From contig CM076653.1 of assembly GCA_038496675.1 (NCBI GenBank), forward strand, positions 21,838,947-21,902,946: a stretch of 64,000 nt of DNA, given 5' to 3'. The notes below the pieces were generated by a model, which was not told where the DNA came from, searched no databases, and saw only the letters and a list, made by a program, of their open reading frames with translations. The stretch comes from Rachycentron canadum (lineage: Eukaryota > Chordata > Actinopteri > Carangiformes > Rachycentridae). Both the position numbers and the translations under genes were made by a program. Shown here in pieces: positions 35,813 through 48,295 of the stretch. Within the stretch, counting starts at the first letter, position 1, and each line of letters opens with the position of its first letter.

Positions 35813-37459
35813 ACATGACATTTTAGTACTATGCCACTTGTCACTTTCACACTTCATTGTAACCTCATTCAGAAGCAAGACCCATAGATACTTAAAGTTT
35901 TTTACTTGGGGCCACAGCCGCAACTGCCAAAGGTTTCTGCTGTTCAAGAGATGTGTCAAACATGACAACATTCAGGGCCCTCAACACATCAGAGTGAATC
36001 TCATTCACCGCTGGCATCATGCCACCGACTATTTCAGTAACTGTTACTGCCCTAACCTCTAATCTTTATATCTGTTTTGTAATTTAAAGATGCCTGAAGG
36101 AGTCGGTAAAATTGTTACCATCACTCGAAACATATTACCATTATTACATCTTTGCCACTTTTTCATTTTGCTATGACATATTGTATAAATCAAGTTAGAT
36201 TTTTGGCCAGATTGCAACAGTGGGAAAGCCCTATAAATGTGAATGTCACTGACAAACCGAATATTGAGGTCAAACCATTGGTCAGCCTTACAAGAGTGTG
36301 TGTTGGAGCCTTATTGGTTCTTGCACTTTCAGAATGATTTGACATTTGACAAACCAATGTTGCTAAATTAGCACCTTTGTTAGATTTTGCAGATGACTTA
36401 ATCAACTTTTTTTTTTTTTAAATACAGCAAGTGACAAATCCAATGACATTTTAGACAAACCTGAGCAAAGAAGAGAGTCATCAGTATTGCCCCGTGTGGT
36501 CAGGCTTTCTTTCTTCAGGCATAGCTCCTCAACTCTGCTGCTGCTGACTGCACAGCAGCAGGGGTAAATGAGATTTTAACTTACTCTCTGAATGATCATT
36601 TTGCATGTAAACATGGTAGTGTTCGGGGCCCAGCTGCTGTCTTTAAATTATGATTTTGGTCATTTTGATGATGTCACGGTTAAAAACATCTGAATTTTGC
36701 CAGTGCAGAGTAGCAGCTTGGAAATAGTTTGGAAACGATTGCTGGTTAACATGTAGTGTTAATGGACTATATTTCAGTATCAATTTTATACTTGTTACCG
36801 TTGTTTGACAACAGGAAGAGTAAACATGAAAATGAGAACAGCTTTGTTGGGAATACAGCTGTTAAAAATACTCTCTACATGAGTACAAACTGTAGGAGAG
36901 AAGCAGACAGATAAAAGGCTAGAACTGACACCAGGAAGAGTGCAAATAGCCTACGACATGGACCAGCCAAATACTAGGTTTTGACCTAGTCTTGTTGAGT
37001 GTAGACGTGTCATTGAACTGGAGATACAGCAAGCTGACATGTGCTGTACTGACAGTAATGTAGATGTGGGTTTATGCTCCCTTGGACATAACTGCCCTTC
37101 ACAGATAACAGCCCACTCTCCCTGCTCTCCATTCAGGGTGAAAATCAAAGAGGTCATTATGATTCAATTAAATTTTGATTCCCAGGGCTACACTTCCACA
37201 TACTTCATGGCATTCAGTTAAGTGGGTGGAGGATTTTGTGATAAGCATCCATACGTTTTCTGTAATGCAACAAATGCTTTCATCCTTCCAGGGTCATGGG
37301 AGCTGAAGCTTAGTGATAACCATACATCCTCATTGTGTATGCATGTAATGAATGTTAACAGCCTAAGATTTACAAGAAAAAAGAGGTCACAAAAATTTAA
37401 TGCACAATCCCGAATCATGTATTTAATTATTTATATTTCATACATTTGGAATTACTGTT

Positions 37460-38605
37460 AACAGGAATTTAGGGCCATTCTTACTACATAGCTTTTTCGA
37501 CACAGCTATATTCGTTGGGTGTGAGCAGCTCTTTTCAGGTTATTTCACAGCTTCTCTATTGGTATACGCTCTGGGCTCTGATTCGGCCACACCAACAGGT
37601 AGATTTTTTCTTTGATATCATTCTGTAGTTGATTTACTTTTATTGTCATCACCTGAGATGGCAGCTCTTGCACCGTGAGCAGGTGGGCATTCACCCTGAC
37701 ATTATCCTGTAACATGAGAATATATTTTCCCCTCCATGACGTTGAACTGTTCAAGCCCAGAGGCAGCAAAGGGCCAGATCATGATGCTCCCTCCATCCTA
37801 TTTCACCTTTGTGATGATGTTTTCAAATTGGTATGCATAGACATTTTTACCTCAAACTAGTGCTGCATGTTCTTGCCAATTCAACCTTAGCTTGCATAAA
37901 ACATTTTCGCAGTAGTGTTGTTAGTAAGCTGCAGCTTCCTCTATGATTTCATGCCAAGAAAACCATGTTCCCCGCAGCCATGCACCACGACTTGTGTATG
38001 GTTGACTTATGAACAGAGATGTTAACCAGCTCCTATGATTCTTTTAGGCCTTCAGCCGTTAGTCTGGCGTTCAGTTTTATATCATTGATCCTGCTTTGTG
38101 CCTTTCATCTCAGCTGGACGCCCACTTCTATAGTGTTAGCCACAGAACTAACTCATCTCTATTTATAGTCAGTTTATCTGACTGTGGACTAACCAATATT
38201 TGAACTCTTTGAGATGACTTTGTTAAACTTTCAGCTTTATACAAATCCACAGTTCTTAATAATATGTCTTCTGAGATCTCTTTTGCGAGGCATGGTTCAC
38301 AGCAGATGCTTCTTGTGAATCTCAAACACAGAATATTTTTTCTAAGTTAGCTTTAACCCACACCTCCAATCTTGTTTCATTGACTGAACTTCAGGTGTAC
38401 TGACTCCAATTAGCTTTTGTCCACATCATTTCACAGATGTTGACAAACATGACAAACTACACCATCAATGTTGGAATGATGTATTCAATATGGATAAGAA
38501 TACATTTTGTTTTTGTTATTAGTTAAAATACTTAGACTAAGACTTAGATGAAGATCTGACCATATTTCACATTTCAAGACAAATTCTCTTTTTCCTGCCA
38601 CTGTA
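37460..38605 (-). mobile_element. Tc1-like transposon fossil (nearly full length)
   Basis: About 1.15 kb on the minus strand. Near 38235-38295 it encodes KEISEDILLRTVDLYKAESL, the N-terminal helix-turn-helix start of Tc1 transposases. Near 37545-37769 it encodes LMLQDNVRVNAH and VWPNQSPERIPIEKL, the second Asp and the NPIE-type third catalytic region. Stops and frameshifts disable it. The right tip (tttttcctgccactgta) fits the terminal repeat of a widespread fish family. The left tip is unclear. Confidence 0.8.
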
Positions 38606-38816
38606 TGTAACATCGCTGGAGGGGGCAAAAGTTTCAGCTCTACACTGCCTCATAAATTAACATATACTCAGCTTCTACTTTGACACTGCTGATTAATGTG
38701 AAACTTTTTCTCAGATCGTCAGAATGTCTGTTAGGTTCACAAGACTGCTTGGGGATAACTAGACCTGCTCTCTGATCCCAGCAAGTTATTACTGGTATTT
38801 ATTCATAAATCATTTG

Positions 38817-38829
38817 CTCTCTCTCTCTT

Positions 38830-38861
<32 letters not shown>

Positions 38862-38945
38862 TCTCTCTCATCCTCCTCCCTGTACTCTTTCAATCTCTCT
38901 TTCTCCCTCCCCCTATCACATCCCCTACTCTCTCTGTCTCTCTTT
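38817..38945. repeat. TC-rich low-complexity tract
   Basis: About 130 bases of ctct-rich sequence directly before the CUB13 acceptor at 38958. It probably doubles as an extended polypyrimidine tract. Confidence 0.9.
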
Positions 38946-38958
38946 ATTTATGTATCAG

Positions 38959-39104
38959 GGATGGACCTGACCAGGCCTCGCCTCAAATCGGTCAGTTCAG
39001 CGGCAACTCTGTACAGGAGGGCGTGTCCACCACTGCCAATCAGATTCTCATCAAGTTCCACAGTGACTTCAGCACCAGCGGCTTCTTTGTGCTCCACTAT
39101 TATG
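38959..39104 (+). CDS. csmd3: CSMD exon: CUB13, second part
   Basis: Acceptor tgtatcag, donor ttatg/gtaacc; phase 2 in, phase 1 out (146 nt). It completes a split Trp codon and reads DGPDQASPQIGQFSGNSVQE, then GVSTTANQILIKFHSDFSTS and GFFVLHYY. DGPDQ.SPQIGQFSGN and LIKFHSDF.TSGFFVL are CSMD3-like and finish the CUB13 fold. Confidence 0.94.
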
Positions 39105-39678
39105 GTAACCTCCCCTTTGATACCAGCTAAGTAAAGACCTTGTTCCACACTGCTGTAATGACCCTTATTCATTTGATGTTCAGCTCTCCACATTTCAGGG
39201 ACCTTGCTGTAGTAATTAAGATCACAAAAGAACAGAGCAAGATCGTCCCTGTGCTTCAACATTGGAAGTCCTTTAATTTTTTTTTTTTTTATGAGTCATT
39301 ATGTGGCCTTTCTCATTTTGCTACACAGTATTGCTTCCAGTTCTGTGTAATGATAAATGATGAATGCCTTCTTATGCCTTTTTTTCAGCTGCACTATTAA
39401 AACGCCCCCTCAAAAAGAGGTTGATTAATAATAAAATGTCCCCCATCCTAGCTAAATTAGTGATTGCTTTTTGATGCTCATGAACAGTGATAGGCAGCAA
39501 TTTATGATCTAATCAAGTTTCTCTATGATGAGAGAGTAAAGAATGTGCTGCAGTCGAATAGAACACACACGCACACACACACTGTTTCTCACACACAAAC
39601 ACATACACGCACTGCTTCTCTGTATCTCTTACTTCAGTGCTCTGTTGCAGATTTCAGTGTTTGTCCTCTCCCTAACAG
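39105..39678. other. csmd3: Intron between CUB13 and S13
   Basis: A 574-bp intron with a short CA-rich patch near 39565-39610. No other feature was seen. Confidence 0.82.
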
Positions 39679-39759
39679 CTTACCAACTGAGAACATGTCA
39701 GCCACCCCCTCCTGTCGCCAACGCCACTATCCTAACTGATGATGACGAGTTTGAAATAG
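39679..39759 (+). CDS. csmd3: CSMD exon: sushi domain S13, first part
   Basis: A small 81-nt exon, phase 1 to 1, after ctccctaacag. It reads AYQLRTCQPPPPVANATILT then DDDEFEI. It supplies the first S13 cysteine and the acidic DDDEFEIG loop shared by the family. The donor is atag/gtttgt, a weak match to consensus, but joining to 40767 restores EIGDIIRYSC. N-A-T is a possible glycosylation site. Confidence 0.9.
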
Positions 39760-40549
39760 GTTTGTCTTATTTTATTTTGCTTGTTTACTGGCCTGTGACA
39801 ATACATAATAAAATAAATTTGCACCAGACATAAGGTAATTTGCTTGGACAGCCCTGGAAGGGGGGTGGGGGGATATGACTAGACATATCAAATGCTTGTG
39901 GTCATGATTAATTAGTTAGCTGAAGCCATTATTTGTTTGTTGAAACCATTTTTTGTATGTCTATATTATTGTTGTTCTGTTGCCCTTTTTTGTGAAAGTC
40001 TTCATCCATCTGTCTGTTTTATATTTTGCAATAGCTTTGTAGTATATTTTAATTTGGATATATACATCTTTCTGCTGGGCAAATGCATGTTTTTACTATC
40101 ATTCCATCTGAAACCATTGTCTCTTTCCTGTCTTTTTTTTTTTTTTTTGCAATTTGCTTTTCCCTTTTGTATTTCTTCACTTCCATGTACTCATGCAATA
40201 AAATATTAGTTTGAGGGTTAAGGCTAATTAACTCTCCGTACATGTTTTTTTGTATTTTCAGTGTTCAGAAGTGATTAGCAAAATGAAGTGGAACTTGTGG
40301 CTCGTGGCTGCATTACTTTATGTCTTTGAAATTGAGTGTAATTTTTTATTTCAAATGTATGTCTGTGTGTGTGCTCACATCTGTGCACGTGTGTGCTTGT
40401 GTGTGTTTGTGTGCAAGGTTGTGGCTCTGTAATGTAATGAAGTGCCTTCAGTACTCCAGCTAGAGGATGTCAATCTTCATTAGAAAATCTGTTGTTGATT
40501 ACTGTTTCAAGTGCTTGTATTGAGGATGCTTTTACTAACATAGCGCTAT

Positions 40550-40550
<1 letters not shown>

Positions 40551-40615
<65 letters not shown>
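40551..40615. repeat. (TG)n microsatellite in the S13 intron, first
   Basis: About 32 TG units, 150-215 bases before the exon at 40767. Confidence 0.97.
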
Positions 40616-40618
<3 letters not shown>

Positions 40619-40673
40619 AAATGGTGGATGAATGGATGGATATGTTTTTTATGTCCACTCCTGGCTCATGTGT

Positions 40674-40676
<3 letters not shown>

Positions 40677-40722
<46 letters not shown>
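40677..40722. repeat. (TG)n microsatellite in the S13 intron, second
   Basis: About 23 TG units ending 44 bases before the exon at 40767, followed by an imperfect TG tail. Confidence 0.97.
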
Positions 40723-40723
<1 letters not shown>

Positions 40724-40766
40724 TGTGTGTATGTCTGCATGATTGGGTGTGTAAATGACCTCACAG

Positions 40767-40880
40767 GGGATATTATTCGGTACTCATGCCTGCCAGGCTT
40801 CACCTTGGTGGGCAGTGAGATTCTAACCTGTCGTCTTGGAGAGAGGCTACAGATGGATGGACCCCCACCAATCTGTCAAG
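40767..40880 (+). CDS. csmd3: CSMD exon: sushi domain S13, second part
   Basis: Acceptor gacctcacag, donor tcaag/gttggt, phase 1 to 1 (114 nt). It reads GDIIRYSCLPGFTLVGSEIL then TCRLGERLQMDGPPPICQ, giving cysteines two to four of S13. TCRLGERLQMDG.PP is a CSMD3 signature (CSMD1 has a LQFEG version). Both splice sites are weak by eye, and the exon lies 44 nt after a TG repeat. Confidence 0.93.
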
Positions 40881-43800
40881 GTTGGTTTATTCAGTGTGTA
40901 TGAGTCTGTGGGAATGTTTTAGGGCTTTGTGTTGATTTGTATGATCTTGTGTAGTGTATTTCTCGCAGTGTGAATTTAAATGTTTGCGTTTGCAAATGCA
41001 CCCGTATTTATATATTTGTTTGTGCATTCATGTTTAGTTATGTGTGCCCATTTGTGTGTGTACTCTGCCGAGGTTGGTTGCAGTCAGTAGCACCTACTGT
41101 TGATGCATCATTTAACAGACTGCCAGCAGGGCCCCCTCTAGCAGGTTCCTGGTGGAAGACAGCATCTCCATTCTAATTTATCAAGACTCTGAGCTAGAAA
41201 TCTACTGACCTGAGATCACAGACCTCTGCTCCCCTAAGAACCAACACTTGACTGAGGCTCAGTGTGAAACAAATTACAGATCAGCAAGTTTCGTACACAC
41301 AAGTACAATACAAGTGTTTTTTTTCTTTTTGTCTTCTGGTAAGACTGTAACGAGGTAGACGGTGGGCTGTCATTGTCTTTTTTTTCCATAGAAAGAGATG
41401 CAAGCTTATATTTTACCCCTTAATCCTGCTCAAATGGCCCCATGTGTTTGGTAGATGTAAAAAGTCTTGTTCTTTCAGAAGATGGATTTTCAAAAAAAGA
41501 AGCAAAGGAAAAGAAACGTCTGTGTTGTCTGCATCAGAGGTTTTAGACCAAAAAACAAATGCCATCAGCCACCCTGTCATGCCAACACATCTTTGCCGAA
41601 GACAACAGAGCACTCTGAAATCCCTCTGTTCCCTATAGATAGCTATCTTTTGAAGTGCCCTGAAGTCCTTTCTCTACAAGTCTTGAGATGATAAACATTT
41701 CTGTCTTTTCACTTCCAGAAACTGAGTAATCGCATTGGACTGATGATCAAGGAATGATAGATACACAACAAACCTCTGCATTCATAAAGCACCTTAGAAT
41801 AGGACTAGTGATTTGGAACCTATTTGCTCATCCCTGGCTGTTACTATTTGATGTCTGACTTGATATCATGGTTCTCACCCCGGAGCGATTTTGCGGCTGA
41901 CATTGTTTTGCTCTTACAAAAGGGAAGTTGGCTGACTTCATTTCATATATGGAAAGCCTCACAAATAAAGCAACACATTAATGGCAAAGCTAAGGCTGAG
42001 TGACCTCACCAGTTATCCAGTATCTAGAAGCTACTCATATTTTGATACTTTATTAATAAAGGCTACATGCAGCACGACTAGTGGATACCTCGATTAGTAT
42101 ATGTAAAGAGGTCAGTGGGACCAAAAGCTTCATAAAATATCCATATAGGATATCTAGGTGTGTGGGTGTGAGTCCTACCTTTACATGTGTTGCATTGGAC
42201 CTACCCAACATTTTTTAAAATATCAAATTAAGAGCTCATTAGACATTGCACTCTAAAGAGAGAGAAAATGGGGAAACAAGCTTTGTTGCATACTACATCA
42301 TAATGGTATGCCATCATCTGATGTGAACTGAACTGTAGTTAAATGCTTTCAACCAATAGAAGTAGTTTTGATTTTCCTTTTTTTTTTTGTGATGAGGAAG
42401 GGCAGTCACTTGAGAGTAGTGGAGAATATTTGACCCTCTTTCATTATGTTGGTCTCACCAACTCACCTTCTCATGTGTAACTAAGCTCTGTTAAGACCAA
42501 CTGACTCCTATCAGCTAAAACTGATATACTGTACTTCAAATAATTTCACAAGCTTCAGCGTGAATAACTAAATTAACCAGCTGAATCCGGATGGGTAAAA
42601 ACCACAATTTTTTTTCAGCTGGCAATCAGTCATAGTTTTTAAGATGTTTTGAATAATCTATTTGTAAATTTCGCCATTGCTACATAGCCAAGACTAGCAT
42701 TAACAACTATTAACTTACCAATCAATGAGAAATGTTTCAAGTTCATTTTCAGACTTCACCAAAAACACAGCAGTGGAAAGCAACACCAATGTTATTTCTT
42801 GTTTTGCTTGGATTTCTATCACTTTTTTTCTTTCGAAGTTAACATGCTAACCAACTAGCCCCAGTCTGACGGAACTGTAGAGTCACTGTACCATCTAGCC
42901 TGCCTTGAAGAGGTAGCACCACTCAGAGAGCATGTTATAACCTATTGTCTTGTAAATGCAACAATGGCTGAGGTTCTTGGCTGCAGAAAAAAACCCTACA
43001 TAGATGTCGGGAAGCACTGGTTCTAACACATTATAGGAAATTGCTTTTTACACTGGTACTACAATGGATCCACTTAGTCGGGTCATGCTGCAGGTCAAAG
43101 AAAATTAAATGTATATAAAAAATAAATATATGTCGAAGATGTTGCTCTTCCAAGGACTTAGGGAAAATACAGAAAATCCCCACTGAACTTTAAGCATCAC
43201 ATCTTTTAAGTGTTGAGCAAAATGTGTTAGGTGATTAGTCATCATATATATATTGATTCAACTGCTCCTTAAAACCTGCCAGGATTGTAAAATTGGCATA
43301 GTTCACCTCATTATTATAGTCAAGAATTTATTACATTTTCTTTTGCTGGATACGTCCTTGTGCCACCTGTAGCAAGAAACTAATTGCTCTCCTTGGGACT
43401 TGTCGAGTTGAACTTAATTTGAGTTGACCTGCTATTCGCATCCAAGAGACTGCTACAATAAGCTTGTAAAGGGGCCATTTCCTGTTGGCAGCTGGCCATA
43501 GGGCAGAAAAAATAATTCTCCCATGTACCCCGATTCTGCTTTTGTTTGCTGTCAACCCTTCTGCTGATTGTCATTTTAGGCTTATAAGATAACAATAAAA
43601 TGCCCTTGCATGGCTATGCAATTTCACCCCTAAGTACCCTTTGTTGTTAAGACATTTCCCCAGGCTCTTTTTTTGTGAAAGCCTAAGAGAAAGGTTATGT
43701 GGAAGCTTTGATCAAGGATAGAGTCACAATTGAGTTGAGTGCTGTGTTTGCTTGGTAAACCATCTGCCACACTGTGGTTGAGTCTAACCCATTAAATATC

Positions 43801-46361
43801 ATCATATCCCTCCTTGTCTTCATCCCAATTGATTTTTATAGTTCCTTCAAAAAAATCTCATGAAAAACTATTTTTGCTCTTCATCCTTGCTGGATTTATT
43901 TCTCTGTAGCAAACAATATGTCACAGTCATTGTCATGATATTGTAATTCCATACACACAGTGCACTGAAAATAACCAATTGGTTGTTTGCACAATGAATT
44001 ACCAGGTCACATCTTGCAGTGTTTGCAAAATTTAACAATTGTCACTGCCATTTCTTTTTGAGCAAATGTTAGAATGTATGTCATTTTAGCAAACAACAGC
44101 TAATATAATATGTAAGGGTCTTAAGACATGTGCATGCCATCAGTAATTTCAGTACTTACCTGGATGTAACTGGCTATATGGATGGTTGGTCGATATATAA
44201 AGCAACACTGATGAGATGTGTCCTCTACTTACTAGATAAAATAAATACCAGTAAAGTTGTGTCATGTTACCAGCTTATATTTAAACAATTGTGTGATTTT
44301 TTTTTTTAATATTCTTTTTATGGATTCACTGTATGTATCTGTCTTTAATTTAGGCTAGGGTATTTTATAATTTCCAGTGTGGTAATAACTTTACTTTGCA
44401 TTTGTGTTACACTAAGATGCCATGGTCTAGATTGGTAGTATAGGCAAACAATAGTTCTCTAAAAACTGATCTTAAAAACTAGCATTATTGATGTGCCTGG
44501 AACAGTTTTAAGCCTCTCCTAATTCATTTTTTTAATCCCTGCACCTAAAGTTTGATGCACAGCAATTTAAGCCATAACTGTGCTTACTAGAGAGACTTGT
44601 GTTTGTTGCCTGGCAACGTTAGCTTATTAAACAAGTACTGGGGGCTTCATTATTTCAATAACAAACTCTACCAAGTAGATCGGTCTATGTGTTATGTATT
44701 AGAGCTTGGTAAGTATGGTATGGCCAAGACTCCTGCTGATGACAGAACTGAGGGAGCATCCACATGAAGTGCTATGATGAAATCCCATAATGCTCATGCA
44801 AGTGCTACAAACTGTATTTTGCTTGTTTTTCATCTCAAATGCAACATCAAGTATCCTAACTGCTCAGAAACATATTCTTTCATAGACTTTTTTTTGTTTA
44901 GGAAAATACAGGCTTTAGAAAATAAATTTTAATAAATAACTAACTGTTAAAATAAAACAATTAATTGGCTAAAAATGATCAACCAACTATTGATTGGACC
45001 TACTACCACCCACTGCTGTGCATTGTGTTGTTCTGATATCAGTGTGCAGTATGATTTTAGGGGACTCAAAATCCCTACTTTCTTTTCCTTTGTGTTGCGT
45101 GGCCTTTAAAACATAAAACCTTTTTTGATGTGATCAATATCTTTGGACTCACAAGTGCAAATTCTTGAACTAATGCAACTTTTACATTGCTCTTTAACTT
45201 CAGACTTGCATTTACATATTTATATTTGTGAGCAGTTTTTTTTTTTTCTACAGAGAACATAATAAAACAAGAGTATATCGCTGCTTTGACAAATGCAAAA
45301 GTCAAACGCAGTCAGGAAAACCTTTATGCATATATGCAAAGGAAAATATTGATCATGTTTCTGAAAACTTTCAAGCAATGAAACTGCTGTATTAATTTAT
45401 TCCTCTGAATACATCAAGTTGAGATTTGTTGCCTCCCTAATGAATATAGTACAGTGTTTCTATTAACATTGACTCTGCTGTGTTCAAATCCTGCCACACT
45501 TTTTGTTTTATTATATACATATTCATTTTGTTGTTTCTGAGAAAATGTGATGGGAGATTTTCTTGACCTCAGTGCCCACAGAGAGCCATTGGTGTATTGT
45601 GTGGTAAATGAATTGTCACTTAGAAAATTACTGTCTTTGACATTCTGAAGGTAATTTCAGCCTCTTGTCTTAAGCCAAAGGCTGTTCAAGTTTAGCCAGT
45701 TAAAACTTTTGCAGGGACTTGCCAACGGGAATATTCAAAAAGCTATGTATTACATTTCTTTCCCCATGGCTTTTTTTTTTTTTTTTTTTTGATAAATGTC
45801 TGATTGTTTCCAGTGACCTTTTTATCTGGAACAGTTGTTGGCATTAACCTTTTATATGCGTCATGTTTCTTCACTTGTGTCCCTGAAGAGAAACTTATGT
45901 TATCAACAGAAAAGGAGAAGAAAGAAACAGCATTGTCATTATTTCAGACATGCCAACCTACAGGAAATTAAGGCAGTGCTCTGTGCTGAACTCGCACACA
46001 CACACACAAACACACACCATTTTCCATACAAAGTTAGCTGTCTCATCCACTGAGTATTATTATTTGATAGATTGATATCTGGGAAGCCCGGTGACAACAG
46101 CAGACTCACCACATCAGACCTCAGGTGCAATATCAGTCTGGCTGAAATGTAATTGTTTTATTATTTTATTTTTTCATTGTAATTTCTGCTGTCAGCGTGG
46201 AGCATTCCTGTCTTCCTTTCCCACACCTCACCTCACTTGTTCTGCCTCTACTGGGCTTTCACCTCCCTCTTCGACCTCGCTCCTCTTGCACTTGCTGTCA
46301 TTCTTGCTCTGTCACTTTCCTTTAATGTGGCCTTGCCATTATTCTTTTTCTCTCCTCCCAG
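40881..46361. other. csmd3: Intron between S13 and CUB14
   Basis: A 5.5-kb intron. The segment 43330-43640 has balanced composition and clustered AT-core motifs and may be conserved noncoding sequence. A T-run lies near 45770-45790. No transposon or exon was recognised. Confidence 0.75.
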
Positions 46362-46550
46362 TACAATGTCCAGCCCACGAGGTGCGTTTTGACTCAACAG
46401 GGGTGATCTTGAGTCCAGGCTACCCTGAAAACTACCCAAATCTCCAGATGTGCTCCTGGCTGATTAATGTGGAGAAGGGGTACAACATCACTCTGCACTT
46501 TGAACTCTTCCAGACAGAGAAGGAGTTCGACATCTTGGAAATATTTGATG
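46362..46550 (+). CDS. csmd3: CSMD exon: CUB14, first part
   Basis: Acceptor ctcctcccag, donor gatg/gtgagt, phase 1 to 1 (189 nt). It reads VQCPAHEVRFDSTGVILSPG, YPENYPNLQMCSWLINVEKG, YNITLHFELFQTEKEFDILE then IFD. QCPA and MCSW carry the CUB cysteines, and CPA in place of CGG is the hallmark of CUB14. FQTEKEFD is CSMD3-like; CSMD1 has FQSEKQFD. N-I-T is a possible glycosylation site. Confidence 0.95.
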
Positions 46551-46969
46551 GTGAGTTCTTCTGGGACTTTGGTATTGGAGTTCTATTGCGAACAATTTGT
46601 AAGCAAAAACAATTTTTAGGTGCACAGCACTCCCTTGGATTGTCTGTCCCTGCTCCTTGATGCTCATATTCTGTAAATCACATTGACCTTTTTAAGTTCG
46701 ATGGACTGTAAGATGACGTTAGGCTGCACCAGTATCACATATTCTTTTCAATATTCCTCTATATTACTATATACTTAACATGGCTGATGCCATGCTTATA
46801 ATGAGAAATCTTACTCACATTTCATCTCTCTAGCATATCTGGAATTTACGCTGCTTAGTCTAACATTGAACAGGCCTGTTCATTCTGTCTAGATTAATGC
46901 ATATTTTTGACATGGATCTGAGTAACTCTTTGTGTGTGTGTGTATGTGTGTGTGTTCTTCTGTGTTAAG
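46551..46969. other. csmd3: Intron within CUB14
   Basis: A 419-bp intron ending in an imperfect TG tract (46931-46954) and the acceptor tgtgttaag. No other feature was seen. Confidence 0.85.
46931..46954. repeat. Short TG tract before the CUB14 exon
   Basis: TG repeats with one TA interruption, ending about 15 bases before the acceptor at 46969. Confidence 0.93.
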
Positions 46970-47116
46970 GTCCCAACATCTACAGCCAGAGCTTGGCATC
47001 ACTTAGTGGTGACATTGAAACACCCTTCAGCCTGACCACAACGGGCCACCAGCTCCTGTTGCGCTGGTCCTCTGACCATGGCACCAACCGACGCGGCTTC
47101 CACATCAGATATGTGG
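46970..47116 (+). CDS. csmd3: CSMD exon: CUB14, second part
   Basis: Acceptor ttctgtgttaag, donor tgtgg/gtgagt, phase 1 to 1 (147 nt). It reads GPNIYSQSLASLSGDIETPF, SLTTTGHQLLLRWSSDHGTN then RRGFHIRYV. The LRW.SDHG.N..GF.IRY ending is the conserved end of CUB14. The pyrimidine tract is interrupted by a TG repeat 15-40 nt upstream. Confidence 0.94.
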
Positions 47117-48295
47117 GTGAGTATCAAAGTATGTATCCAGCTTATAATCATATTCTCTTTTTTATTAGTGCTATTTGAATATATTTTGTCTTTAAACTGC
47201 AGCAAAGTGTTAAAAGTCATGGGTTTACAATTCAGGCAGACGCTTTATAGAGACACTTCAATTGGATAAATGGTAACACTACACAGGGGCATATATTCAT
47301 TGACTTCTCTGCTGCAGATACTCCATATTTCTGGGTACACAACGTGACCCCATGATTTTCATCACAGTGTGCTGTTATTGTTTCGAGCCATTATTTATTG
47401 AGTTTTAATACCAGTTAATTTACAGCAACACTTTGAATTTCCACAGAAACGATAATGGCTCACAATAGGAGATGTTTTCATGTGCAAAAAACCATGAGGC
47501 AGGAAGAAGGTCACTAGAAGCCTTGCATGCTGTTTTGCGCTCCTTAATTTCAAAAGGTTTTAAATTCTTAATTGGCTCTTTAATAAAGCAAGTGGCACTA
47601 AGCAAGAGTAGCACAGGGAATCTTCTTCCATTTGAAATGCATCAATAATAATGAAAAAAGCACAAAAGACATTTATATTTCATGTTGTGTCTCTCCATTA
47701 TATTTAATACACAGTGTTACCGTGAAACATCGCTTCCTCGCGTCCTCCTTGACTTGATTGACTTGAACAGGATCTGACTTAAACTCCAGTGTGTGTCTGT
47801 TTGTCATAAATCCATGCTATCTCCTAGTCATGCTGATTTGAAGGAATGTTTTACAGCATTTATAAGGCACACAGGACTCTTTTTTCTGTCCCATTGGCTA
47901 TCGGTGCCCATCTTCTAGAAATCACATTTACCTGTGTTTTGTTGGATGGGTTATAAGATGAAGGAAAGGAAGACAATGGAATAAATAATGGGAGGATGTA
48001 CCAGCATCATATGTGTTAACTGAATATGCAAAGGAGATGTGACGCTCCTCAGGCATTTTCCTTTATTATCTTTCTGCATTTATAAAGGCGCCTTACTGAG
48101 ACTAAAAATGTTCACCTGAGTCTTTTTCTAAAGGAGCTTTGTTAATGCCTCTCATTCTTTCCCCTGCTTTATGTCTCTTATCTGTCCTATATCCTCTTCC
48201 CTTGACTTCATTCTCACCTTCTCTCCTGTTTCTCTCTCCTCTCCTTGCCATTATTCTCCCATTCTCTCCCCTGTTCCTTTATTCCTCCATTGTAG
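47117..48295. other. csmd3: Intron between CUB14 and S14
   Basis: A 1179-bp intron with a long C/T-rich tract (about 48150-48295) before the acceptor. No other feature was seen. Confidence 0.82.

Larger units (their letters stand above)
33749..38958. other. csmd3: Intron within CUB13
   Basis: A 5.2-kb intron. It contains an imperfect TG tract near 35226-35276, a probable LINE fragment at about 35601-35812, a Tc1-like fossil at about 37460-38605 on the minus strand, and a TC-rich tract at 38817-38945 that serves as the pyrimidine tract of the next acceptor. No exon was seen. Confidence 0.78.
39760..40766. other. csmd3: Intron within S13
   Basis: A 1007-bp intron that carries two long TG microsatellites (40551-40615 and 40677-40722) close to its 3-prime end. 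The acceptor tract itself (atgacctcacag) is poor in pyrimidines. Confidence 0.85.

Noticed and set aside
36535..36561. CTG/CAG inverted repeat, 9-bp stem
   Set aside because: It is a short trinucleotide run that folds on itself; too small and simple to claim a function.
40470..40903. Long Cys-Val frame joined to the S13 exon
   Set aside because: The upstream part is TG microsatellite in the intron; the coding part begins after the AG at 40765-40766.
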